This document shows, one piece after another, positions 9,078 to 16,176 of a DNA stretch of 64,000 nucleotides. Location: positions 62,001 to 126,000 of the forward strand of contig NZ_FPAT01000002.1 in the NCBI RefSeq assembly GCF_900116555.1, written 5' to 3'. This DNA comes from Actinopolyspora lacussalsi subsp. righensis (GTDB lineage Bacteria; Actinomycetota; Actinomycetes; Mycobacteriales; Pseudonocardiaceae). A program made the position numbers and the translations under genes. The notes below the pieces were generated by a model. That model searched no databases and was not told where the DNA came from. It saw nothing but the letters and a program-made list of their open reading frames with translations. The first letter of the stretch is position 1. Every line of letters begins with the position of its first letter.

Positions 9078-9424
9078 CAGTCGATCTCCTTCGGCTTTTC
9101 GGATGTCACCTGAGCGGTGCTCGCAGGGTACTCCGGGCGTTTCGTCGGATGGATCGGCGCTGTCGGCCTCCGAGTCGGCCGAGTATCGCGCGGCGAGTGT
9201 TCACGGTGCCCGGGCACTGGTCACACGTGGCAGTGACGTTCGGAGTCCGGTACGAGTCGCAAGCGGCTCCTGCCAGCTCGCCCGTTGGCCGGAGTTCGGC
9301 CCCGCGCGGAACGCTCTCGCGGAACGGCACCGTGCAGGACTTGGCTCCGGTCTTCGTTCGGAAGTCCCGCGTGTCGCGTGTTAGGCTGTTATAGACAGAC
9401 CGGTCTAATCATTAAGGGTGCACG
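9078..9424. other. Divergent promoter region between RidA and MDR oxidoreductase genes
   Basis: A 347-base region without a credible ORF. It contains a TetR-type palindrome close to the downstream start codon. The AT-rich GTTATAGAC segment just before the palindrome could hold the -10 element. Confidence 0.5.
9397..9406. promoter_or_regulatory. TetR-type operator palindrome
   Basis: AGACCGGTCT is a perfect 10-bp palindrome within the context TAGACAGACCGGTCTAAT, the typical form of actinobacterial TetR-family operators. It ends 18 bases before the ATG of the MDR oxidoreductase, so it overlaps the likely transcription start region. No TetR gene lies next to it in this window. Confidence 0.65.
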
Positions 9425-10462
9425 ATGCGCGCTGTGCTGCTCACGGACCACGGCGGTCCCGAAAAACTCGAACACCGCGACGAGGTGGCGACCCCGGAAC
9501 CCGGACCAGGGCGGCTGCTGGTCCGGGTGGGTGCCGGTGCCCTGAACAACACCGACATCTGGACCAGGGAGGGCGCCTACGGTCTGCCCGGCGACCCCAC
9601 CGCGCTCGCCGGATGGCGCGGGCCGATCTCGTTCCCCCGCATCCAGGGCGGGGACGTGGCTGGAGTGGTCGAATCGGTCGGTTCCGGAGTGCCGAGCGAG
9701 CGCGTCGGGCGCCGTGTGCTGGTCGATCCGGCCGAATACCACGATGAAGGCCCTCATGCCCCGCCGGTCGGTCTGCTGGGCAGTGAGTACGACGGTGGTT
9801 TCGCCGAGTACGTGCTCGTCGCCGACCGGCAGGCCCACGACGTGACCGACTCGCCGCTGTCGGACGAGGAGCTGGCCGCGCTACCGATCGCCTACGGCAC
9901 CGCGATGGGCATGTTGGAACGCGCCGGAGTGGCTTCGGGCGAGAAGATCCTGGTCACCGGAGCTTCCGGCGGGGTGGGGCTGGCCGTGGTCCAGCTGGCC
10001 GCCGCTCGCGGAGCGGAAGTGCTGGCGATCACCAGCGGCGGCAAGGAGGCCGAGATCCGTGCTGCCGGGGCGAACCGGGTGGCGCTGCGGGACGCCGCCG
10101 ATCTCACCGGCCGGGTGCGGGAGTTCGCTCCCGAGGGGCTCGACGCGGTGGCCGACGTCGTCGGCGGCCCGCAGCTGGGACGCCTGCTGCCGCTGCTGCG
10201 GGACGACGGCCGCTGCGTCGTCGCCGGGGCCATCGCCCAGGCGGTGATCGAATTCGACCTGCGCCGGTTGTACCTGCACAACCTCAGCCTGATCGGCTCC
10301 TCGATGCACACCCGCGCGCACTTCGCCGAGCTCGTGGCGGCCGCACGCTCCGGCGAACCGCGTCCGCGCGTCGCGGAGCGCCACTCGCTCGACGAGATCC
10401 ACTCGGCACAGCGGCGGTTCCGCGAGGGCGATTACGTCGGCAAGATCGTGGTGGTGCCGTAG
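9425..10462 (+). CDS. MDR superfamily NADPH:quinone oxidoreductase-like dehydrogenase
   Basis: 345 residues. The N-terminal GroES-like domain (MRAVLLTDHGGPEKLEHRD, then GALNNTDIWTREG, RIQGGDVAGVVESVG) precedes a Rossmann domain with LVTGASGGVGLAVVQLAA, the GxGxxG-type nucleotide loop. The catalytic-zinc cysteine of classical alcohol dehydrogenases is absent (NNTD in its place), matching the zinc-independent quinone reductase/enoyl reductase branch. The substrate is unknown. Expression is probably controlled through the TetR-type palindrome just upstream, implying response to a small-molecule ligand. Confidence 0.88.
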   Translation: MRAVLLTDHGGPEKLEHRDEVATPEPGPGRLLVRVGAGALNNTDIWTREGAYGLPGDPTALAGWRGPISFPRIQGGDVAGVVESVGSGVPSERVGRRVLVDPAEYHDEGPHAPPVGLLGSEYDGGFAEYVLVADRQAHDVTDSPLSDEELAALPIAYGTAMGMLERAGVASGEKILVTGASGGVGLAVVQLAAARGAEVLAITSGGKEAEIRAAGANRVALRDAADLTGRVREFAPEGLDAVADVVGGPQLGRLLPLLRDDGRCVVAGAIAQAVIEFDLRRLYLHNLSLIGSSMHTRAHFAELVAAARSGEPRPRVAERHSLDEIHSAQRRFREGDYVGKIVVVP

Positions 10463-10470
10463 CCGACGTT

Positions 10471-10490
10471 CCCGCTTCGGTTTTCGCGGG
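10471..10490. terminator. Weak bidirectional hairpin between convergent genes
   Basis: CCCGC/GCGGG (5 bp) with a T-rich loop sits 9 bases after the oxidoreductase stop, in the gap before the convergent DinB gene. Low stability makes this only a possible terminator. Confidence 0.3.
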
Positions 10491-10520
10491 CGATCGGGTG
10501 TCCCGTACGACCGAGGGTGC

Positions 10521-11033
10521 TCATTCCCCGACCTCGCCGTCGATCAGTTCGCGGACTATGTCGAGGTGTCCGAGGTGGCGGGCGTACTCCTGCACCAGGT
10601 GGAACAGGATCCGTTCCAGGCTCGCCGGTTCCTCGCCGTCCCATGCGTCACCGGCGCTGCCTGTATCGGAGAGCTCGTGGGCTCGTATGATCGCGTCGCT
10701 GCGCCCGGCCTGCTCGTGTAGCGAGCTCACGAGCTCGTCCAACGTCTCGTCGTCCGGGACGTACCAGCGTCCCCGCGACCACTCCGGCCACGGTCGCCCG
10801 ACGTGCTCACCGCCGAATCGCCACACCAACCACCTGCGTTCGACGTTGGTGAGGTGCTTCAGCAGCGCGATCGGGCTCCAACCGGACGGCAGCCTGCTGG
10901 AGCGCAGCTCCTCCTCCGGAATCCCGCGTAGCTTGTCCACCAGCGCCGCGCGGAAGTAGTCGAGATACCCGATGAACACCTCGGTTCGGGATTCGCGGGA
11001 ATCGGTTGGTTCCGGGAACGGCCGTCTCGTCAT
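10521..11033 (-). CDS. DinB family protein (DUF664)
   Basis: 170 residues. It shows the DUF664/DinB four-helix metal-binding pattern: SPIALLKHLTNVERRWLVWRF (first histidine), then a C-terminal ERILFHLVQEYARHLGHLDIVRELI supplying two further histidines. Relatives include mycothiol-dependent maleylpyruvate isomerase-like and bacillithiol/mycothiol S-transferase-type enzymes, so a thiol-transferase role is possible but unproven. It is convergent with the MDR gene and divergent from the GNAT gene at 11180. Confidence 0.85.
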   Translation of the reverse strand: MTRRPFPEPTDSRESRTEVFIGYLDYFRAALVDKLRGIPEEELRSSRLPSGWSPIALLKHLTNVERRWLVWRFGGEHVGRPWPEWSRGRWYVPDDETLDELVSSLHEQAGRSDAIIRAHELSDTGSAGDAWDGEEPASLERILFHLVQEYARHLGHLDIVRELIDGEVGE

Positions 11034-11179
11034 GGTCGGCAGTCTTCCACCACACCGACGTTCGATCCACTGTGTACTCGAAACTGCTCGTGGAACCGCC
11101 CCGGCTACCGGGACTGGGGTCGCGCCTCGCGGGGCCTCGGGTCCGAGTAGAACCGAGAACCGGAACTATCCTCACCCGC

Positions 11180-11683
11180 GTGACCGAGACGCGACAGTGG
11201 CAGCTCGAAACCGCCGCCCCGGAGGACGCCCCTCCGATACACGGCCTTCGCAGGCAGCTGGAGGACTGGCTTTACGACCGGGGGATCGAGCAGTGGCCGC
11301 GCGGTGAGGTCTCGTTCGACAGGATCGCGAGCGAGGTCGAGCGCGCGGAGTGGCGCCGCGTGCGGCTGCCGGATCTCGGTGTCGTCGCGGCGATGCGGGT
11401 GCTGTGGTCCGATCCCGACTTCTGGGGTGCGGACCCCACGCCCGCGATCTACGTTCACGGGCTCATGGTCGACCGGTCGATGGCCCGAACCGGGATGGGC
11501 ACCTTCCTGTTGGAAAGCGCCGCCGAAATCGGCCGCGCCGCTGGACTGCACACCTTCCGGCTCGACTGCGCCGAGTCCAACGCCACGCTGCGTTCCTACT
11601 ACGGGGCGCGGGGCTTCCACGAGGTGGGCAGGCACGTCATCCGTGGTCTGTTTCCCGTGGTCCTGTTCGAGAAGCGGATCTGA
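11180..11683 (+). CDS. GNAT family N-acetyltransferase
   Basis: 167 residues. The GNAT core is visible: YVHGLMVDRSMARTGMGTFLLESAAEIGRAAG (acetyl-CoA loop R-T-G-M-G), then FRLDCAESNATLRSYYGARGFHEVG, the classic motif B tail. The substrate is not predictable. The GTG at 11180 was preferred over an in-frame start 58 codons upstream because the upstream part reads as non-homologous low-complexity sequence. It is divergent from DinB and convergent with the PLP enzyme. Confidence 0.85.
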   Translation: MTETRQWQLETAAPEDAPPIHGLRRQLEDWLYDRGIEQWPRGEVSFDRIASEVERAEWRRVRLPDLGVVAAMRVLWSDPDFWGADPTPAIYVHGLMVDRSMARTGMGTFLLESAAEIGRAAGLHTFRLDCAESNATLRSYYGARGFHEVGRHVIRGLFPVVLFEKRI

Positions 11684-11751
11684 CCTCGCTCGGAGTTCCG
11701 GTTCGCCGGCCGAGACGGAATCGGAAATCGGTTCTCGTCCCAGCTCAGCGT

Positions 11752-12924
11752 TCACAACCCCTCGGCCGCTTCCAGCACGTCGTTAACGAGATCGGCGCTG
11801 TCCTCCACCCCGGCAGCCAGCCGGACCAGACCGGGCGGAATGTCGGCCTCGCGCAGCTGCTGCTCGTCGAGCACTCCACTCCACATCGCGCTGGGATGCA
11901 CGGCCAAGCTCTCCACACCGCCGAGGCTGGCCGCACGCCTGGGATAGCGCATCCGGTCCAGAAAAGTATCCGCGGCCTGGTGACCACCGTTGAACTCCAC
12001 TGCCACCACTCCACCGAAACCGTCCATCTGTTCCGCCGCGAGCTCGTGCTGCGGGTGTTTCCGCAACCCCGGGTAGTGCACCACCGCCACGCTCGGATGA
12101 GTCTCCAGCGCCTCGGCGATGGCCTGCCCGTTCTCGTTGTGCTGCCGCATCCGCAGCGGCAGCGTGCGCAGTCCGCGTAGCAGTAGCCACGCGTCGAACG
12201 GGCCGAGAGTCGTCCCGGTGATTATCCCGGTCTCCCAGATGCGGTCCACCAGTTCGGTCGGGCCGGCCACGATTCCGGCGGAGACGTCCGAGTGGCCGTT
12301 GAGGTACTTGGTCGCGCTGTGCCACACCAGGTCCGCGCCGAGATCGAGCGGCCGCTGATTCACCGGGCTGGCGAAGGTGTTGTCCACAAGGGTCAGTGCT
12401 CCGTGCCGCCGGGCCAGTTCGGTCACCGCGTGCAGGTCGGTGATCCGCAGCAGCGGGTTGCTGGGAGTTTCGAGCAGCACGAGACGGGTTCGCGGTGTCA
12501 TCGCCCGCTCGAAAGCCTCCGGATCGGTCTGATCCACCCGCGTGGTTTCCACCCCGAACCTCGGTAGCAGGTTCGTCAGCAGCGAGGCCGTTCCGCCGTA
12601 GGTGCTTTGTTGGCCGATCACGTGGTCACCCGCCGAGACGAGGCCGAGCAGACTCGTGGTGACCGCGCCCATCCCCGATGAGGTGACCAGTGCGGCTTCG
12701 GCGTTCTCCAGTTCGGCGAGCACACTCGCCACGTGGGTGTGGTTGGGGTTTCCGTAGCGGGTGTAGAAGTCGTGGCCGCGGGGTTCGTTCGCCGCCGCGC
12801 TGAAGGATCGCTGGTCATCGGAGTGGAAGTTCGCCGACTGGTGGATCGGCGGCACCACGGTACGAGTCCCGTCAGAGATGCCGCGATCCACGTGAATCAC
12901 TCGTGTGCGCTCTTCCTCGGTCAT
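11752..12924 (-). CDS. Cys/Met metabolism PLP-dependent enzyme (cystathionine gamma-synthase/lyase type)
   Basis: 390 residues. PLP fold-type I trans-sulfuration signatures are complete: VVPPIHQSANF near the N-terminus, YTRYGNPNHTHVASVLAELE, TSSGMGAVTTSLLGLV, the aspartate motif TLVDNTFASPVNQRPL, and HSATKYLNGHSDVSAGIV with the PLP lysine. The C-terminal SLGGVESLAVHPSAM is also typical. The protein could be cystathionine gamma-synthase, gamma-lyase or methionine gamma-lyase; sequence alone does not separate these. The ATG at 12922-12924 has GGGAGA just upstream. A perfect palindrome lies about 80 bases further upstream. Confidence 0.88.
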   Translation of the reverse strand: MTEEERTRVIHVDRGISDGTRTVVPPIHQSANFHSDDQRSFSAAANEPRGHDFYTRYGNPNHTHVASVLAELENAEAALVTSSGMGAVTTSLLGLVSAGDHVIGQQSTYGGTASLLTNLLPRFGVETTRVDQTDPEAFERAMTPRTRLVLLETPSNPLLRITDLHAVTELARRHGALTLVDNTFASPVNQRPLDLGADLVWHSATKYLNGHSDVSAGIVAGPTELVDRIWETGIITGTTLGPFDAWLLLRGLRTLPLRMRQHNENGQAIAEALETHPSVAVVHYPGLRKHPQHELAAEQMDGFGGVVAVEFNGGHQAADTFLDRMRYPRRAASLGGVESLAVHPSAMWSGVLDEQQLREADIPPGLVRLAAGVEDSADLVNDVLEAAEGL

Positions 12925-13002
12925 AATTCTCCCATCCGGCGGCGACGTCCGGCTCCATCGTGCACGAAATGTGCTCTTCCGGGTACATCGTGTCTCCGGC
13001 TG

Positions 13003-13014
13003 CGAAACGTTTCG
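13003..13014. promoter_or_regulatory. Perfect 12-bp palindrome upstream of PLP enzyme
   Basis: CGAAACGTTTCG is self-complementary and lies 79 bases upstream of the start codon of the Cys/Met PLP enzyme. The A/T-rich core around a central CG is unusual here and resembles LacI/GntR-type operators. The regulator is unknown. Confidence 0.4.
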
Positions 13015-13296
13015 AAACCACATTGTGTTCCAGCGCGGCGCCGAACCTCCTGCCCGGACCTGCGACACCGACGACATGCCCGGTGGAGCCGCGAAATCGA
13101 TGCTTGCCTGATTCCCTACCAGCACTGATCTGACACCGGCACGTTTGAAGTGGGGTTACCGCGTGCCGACTATCCCCGGCGCGCCAGGAGCAGCGCAGGC
13201 TGGCCGAGCTCCTGCTGTACCCCTGGGAGGAAGTGGCGAGTTGGTAATGAGCACGAGGCGTCGTCGCGGAAAAGCTGTGTCGTGCTTTTCGCGCTG

Positions 13297-13393
13297 ATAC
13301 GTAGTTTCGCCATATGAAGTTACTAGTTCGATGGAGCGGTCGTGCACCGGCTACCGTTCGACATGAACCAGCAATTACTACTATACGTAGTTT
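13297..13393 (+). repeat. Direct repeat ATACGTAGTTT (two copies)
   Basis: An 11-bp direct repeat at 13297-13307 and 13383-13393, 86 bases apart, in the AT-rich leader of the two-gene module. It could be a duplicated regulator site or the scar of an insertion. An 11-mer repeat this close in a ~69 percent GC genome is unlikely by chance, but it has no known function. Confidence 0.4.
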
Positions 13394-13509
13394 TGTTGCC
13401 CTAGGGGTTCACTCTTTCGGGGGCAAACTGGCTCTTTGAAGGAGCAGAGTTGCGCTGTGTTATAACATGATGGCTAATTTCACTCAGAAGGTGACTTCTT
13501 GGGAGAGTC

Positions 13510-14436
13510 ATGTCGAACAATCCGATCCAGCGGACGGTTTCGTTCTGGAGGATGCTCCGGTCGAGTGATCGCAGCCCTGTGGAACCTGCCGATTGGGAAG
13601 GTGTACTGGCTAAGTGGGGACATCAAAGTACTCATGGGCCTGTGGAGCACGAGATAGAGGGCGGCGATGTACTGAGAGGAAAAATATTCACCCACGAAAA
13701 TATAGACCACTTGGTGCTGACTAAGGGGCGTGATGACGTGCCAAGGCAGCAGCATCTGAGTACCGGGGAGGTGGCCGAGGTTCCCGTGGATGTGGAAGAG
13801 TGGCAGGTCATCGAGTCCTCGTTCGTTTCTTTTCTGGATTTCGGGAATGTATTCGGCTTCATGCGGTCGGCTGGTACTTCGCCGTCTCCGCAAGCTGTGG
13901 CTAAGTGGATCAACGAGAGTGGTGTTTTCGAGGAGAAGCTCATAGCGGAGCCGGTCATAGATCGTGAGAAGTGGGAAAGGGTTCGCAAAGCTGGCGGTGT
14001 GTCCCGTCTGGAGATAGCGGGCCCTACGAGCCTGGCTCCCAGGCTGTCCGGCGGGCCGGTGGAACAGCTGGCTGCTCTTGGGGGGGTAGGTGAATTTCGA
14101 TTCGAAATCAAGCTCACGGCTGAACGTTCCAAGAAGAGGAGTCGTGAGGAGCGTAACAAACTGCTCCGTATGGTTGACTTCTTGTGTCAAAATGTTGGAC
14201 TCGGTGAGTTGGAAAAGGCAAAAGCGCAGGTCTTCGACGAGGAGGGCAATAATTCCGAGGACGGGGCCGTGGATCTGTTGAAGCAGCGCTTCAGCCAGCA
14301 GTGTTCCGTGGATGTGACGGGAAGCGGATCTGTACGTTCGATCACCGAGTTGTCGGCCTTCGATGCGATTATGACCGTGTCGAAGGAGTTCAGGGAGGAC
14401 TTAGCCAGTTCGGTAGGGGCAGAGTTCCTCCCGTGA
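13510..14436 (+). CDS. Unknown soluble protein, first gene of an atypical two-gene module
   Basis: 308 residues, not confidently recognised. There is no signal peptide or membrane segment. The middle (SSFVSFLDFGNVFGFMRSAG, then SPQAVAKWINESG) has an alternating beta/helix pattern that recalls DUF6731-like proteins sometimes found near defence loci; I cannot confirm this. The C-terminal half is charged and helical (ERSKKRSREERNKLLRMVDFL). The ATG follows GGGAG with 6-base spacing. Base composition is clearly lower in GC than the neighbours and codon use is less biased, suggesting acquisition. Its stop overlaps the start of a four-helix membrane protein, so the two are translationally coupled. 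Confidence 0.75.
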   Translation: MSNNPIQRTVSFWRMLRSSDRSPVEPADWEGVLAKWGHQSTHGPVEHEIEGGDVLRGKIFTHENIDHLVLTKGRDDVPRQQHLSTGEVAEVPVDVEEWQVIESSFVSFLDFGNVFGFMRSAGTSPSPQAVAKWINESGVFEEKLIAEPVIDREKWERVRKAGGVSRLEIAGPTSLAPRLSGGPVEQLAALGGVGEFRFEIKLTAERSKKRSREERNKLLRMVDFLCQNVGLGELEKAKAQVFDEEGNNSEDGAVDLLKQRFSQQCSVDVTGSGSVRSITELSAFDAIMTVSKEFREDLASSVGAEFLP

Positions 14437-14936
14437 CGCGATGGCGGTGTCTGATGAAGAGCGTGTGGAGCTTACTGGACCGACCCTCTCTGGACTGGGT
14501 ACTCGTTGTCATCCTCTTGGGAGGAAGTGCCTGGAGCCCGCTCGACGAGTGGTTCACCGCAGCCTCCGATTCGGCACAGCTGCAGGCTATGGCGACGACG
14601 AGTCAGTTACTCGGGACTTTGTCCGCCTTCGCGACAGCCGCTTTGTTCTTCTATGCCGGGTTGGACAATCCTGCTACCCGATCGGTACGACGTCGTTGGG
14701 GGGATCACCTGGCGGGCGTGTTCCTTCGGGCACTCTTACTGATGTTTCTCGGTTCATTGGTGTGTGCATTCACAGGACTCGGGGTTCCCACGAAGAGCGC
14801 TACTCTGATTTTCTTTGCCGCGTTGACAGTCTCATTGATAAAAATGATTCGACTTGCTCTGGTGGTATTTTTGCTCATGCGTGGTCAATCTTATGACGAC
14901 GAGGAGTTGCCGAAGCTCACCGCAACCGGTCGATGA
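14433..14936 (+). CDS. Four-helix membrane protein, second gene of the atypical module
   Basis: 167 residues from the GTG that overlaps the preceding stop (GTGA). An in-frame ATG at 14454 is an alternative. Four hydrophobic segments are visible, around VLVVILLGGSAW, LSAFATAALFFYAGL, ALLLMFLGSLVCAF and LIFFAALTVSLIKMIRLALVVFLL, with a charged loop (RSVRRRWGDH) between the second and third. No domain is recognised. Coupling to a cytosolic partner is the layout of many two-gene toxin or abortive-infection systems (sensor plus membrane effector), but also of ordinary membrane complexes. Function is inferred only from layout. Confidence 0.7.
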   Translation: MTRWRCLMKSVWSLLDRPSLDWVLVVILLGGSAWSPLDEWFTAASDSAQLQAMATTSQLLGTLSAFATAALFFYAGLDNPATRSVRRRWGDHLAGVFLRALLLMFLGSLVCAFTGLGVPTKSATLIFFAALTVSLIKMIRLALVVFLLMRGQSYDDEELPKLTATGR

Positions 14937-14976
14937 GAGAATTTGCCGCGATTACTCCGGTACGAGGTGGTCACCG

Positions 14977-15015
14977 TCGGACAGTGGTGCTCATTCCTTG
15001 GAGTGGTCTGTCCGA
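14977..15015 (+). terminator. Inverted repeat downstream of the two-gene module
   Basis: TCGGACAG (14977-14984) pairs with CTGTCCGA (15008-15015) across a 23-base loop, 40 bases after the membrane protein stop. No U-tract follows. It may end the module's transcript or be an operator for the dehydratase gene that starts at 15091. Confidence 0.35.
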
Positions 15016-15090
15016 ATCACTTCGGGAAGAGGATCGATATCCGTCCCGCCCCGTTGCGCATCTCCGGTCGGGGCCGGGCAGGCTGGAACC

Positions 15091-16032
15091 GTGACAACTC
15101 ATTCGGATGTCGAGAAGGCAAGGCAACGAATCTCGGCCAGTGTCCGGCGTACCCCGATCGTCGACCTGGATCCCGAGTTGGTCCCCGGCGCGGCGAGCGT
15201 CCGGCTCAAGCTCGAACAGTTGCAGCACACCGGCTCGTTCAAGGCGCGTGGCGCTTACAACCGGGTGGTTTCGGCCCTTGCCGAGGGCAGGATCGGCGAG
15301 GCGGGAGTGGTCGCGGCCTCCGGCGGCAACGCGGGCATGGCCGTGGCGCACGCCGCTTCCCGGCATGGTGTTCCCGCCCGGGTCTACGTCCCGGCCAACG
15401 CACCGGCCTTCAAGCAGGCGAAGCTGCGGGAACTGGGTGCGGAGGTCGTGGCGGTCGGTGAGGTCTACGCCGATGCCCACCGGGCCGCCGTCAAGGACAT
15501 CGAGGAGAACGGCGCGGTGTTCTGCCACGCCTACGATCAGCCCGCGATGTGCGCCGGTAACGGCACGCTGGGCACGGAACTGCTCGAACAGACCGAGGGC
15601 GAACTGGACACCGTGCTGCTGGCCGTCGGCGGGGGCGGGCTGATGGCCGGTGTCGCCGCCGCGCTCGAATCCCGTGCGCGGGTGGTGGGGGTGGAACCGA
15701 CCGACATTCCGACGCTGCACACCGCGCTGGCCGAGGGAGGCCCCACCGACGTGGCGGTCTCCGGTGTCGCCAAGGACTCGCTCGGCGCCACCCGCCTCGG
15801 CGAGATCGCCTACGAGGTGGCGACGCGAACGGGAGTGCGTTCGGTGCTGGTCGACGACGAGCACATCGTCGCGGCGCGGAAGTACCTGTGGCAGCGCTAT
15901 CGGCTGGTCGTGGAACACGGCACGGCAGCGGCGCTCGGGGCGCTGTTCGCCGGGGCCTACCGCCCCACCGAGGGGGAGCGCCTCGCCGTGGTGCTCTGCG
16001 GTGCCAACACCGACCTCACCGACCTCGGTTGA
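15091..16032 (+). CDS. Threonine/serine dehydratase-like PLP enzyme (fold type II)
   Basis: 313 residues. Fold-type II PLP signatures are clear: QHTGSFKARGAYNR with the PLP lysine (K51), ASGGNAGMAVAHAASRHGV for phosphate/substrate binding, and VLLAVGGGGLMAGVAAAL, the glycine loop that holds the PLP phosphate. There is no C-terminal ACT domain, so it would be a catabolic or unregulated dehydratase rather than allosteric IlvA. A threonine, serine or hydroxyaspartate substrate is possible. It starts at GTG 15091. A second paralogue lies at 52745-53722. Confidence 0.85.
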   Translation: MTTHSDVEKARQRISASVRRTPIVDLDPELVPGAASVRLKLEQLQHTGSFKARGAYNRVVSALAEGRIGEAGVVAASGGNAGMAVAHAASRHGVPARVYVPANAPAFKQAKLRELGAEVVAVGEVYADAHRAAVKDIEENGAVFCHAYDQPAMCAGNGTLGTELLEQTEGELDTVLLAVGGGGLMAGVAAALESRARVVGVEPTDIPTLHTALAEGGPTDVAVSGVAKDSLGATRLGEIAYEVATRTGVRSVLVDDEHIVAARKYLWQRYRLVVEHGTAAALGALFAGAYRPTEGERLAVVLCGANTDLTDLG

Positions 16033-16054
16033 AACCCCGCCATCCGAACACCGT

Positions 16055-16072
16055 CGATTTCTCGCGAAATCG
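16055..16072 (-). repeat. Dispersed palindrome copy 1 (CGATTTCTCGCGAAATCG)
   Basis: A perfect copy of an 18-bp element with 7-bp arms CGATTTC/GAAATCG around TCGC. It is flanked by GT on the left and CCGGGCG on the right, a conserved asymmetry. It lies between two convergent genes. Confidence 0.85.
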
Positions 16073-16109
16073 CCGGGCGTCTTCGACGTGGGACGAACTC
16101 CCACCACTT

Positions 16110-16157
16110 CCGCAGCGAGAGTCGTGCGAGATGTTCCGCCAAGCGACCACCCACGCG
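16110..16157 (-). repeat. Second dispersed repeat family, copy 1
   Basis: The reverse complement reads GTGGGTGGTCGCTTGGCGG, then AACATCTCGCACGACTCTCG. It matches 45099-45144 with only a few mismatches over about 46 bases and lies 38 bases from palindrome copy 1. It is non-coding, between convergent genes. Confidence 0.75.
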
Positions 16158-16176
16158 ACCCACTCCGGGACATCCA

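Larger units (their letters stand above)
12925..13509. other. Intergenic region with palindrome and lower GC
   Basis: A 585-base region separating the PLP enzyme from the atypical two-gene module. It holds the palindrome at 13003-13014 and a direct repeat ATACGTAGTTT at 13297-13307 and 13383-13393. From about 13270 onward it is noticeably AT-richer. TATAAC at 13461-13466 is a possible -10 element for the module. No ORF here is supported. Confidence 0.5.
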
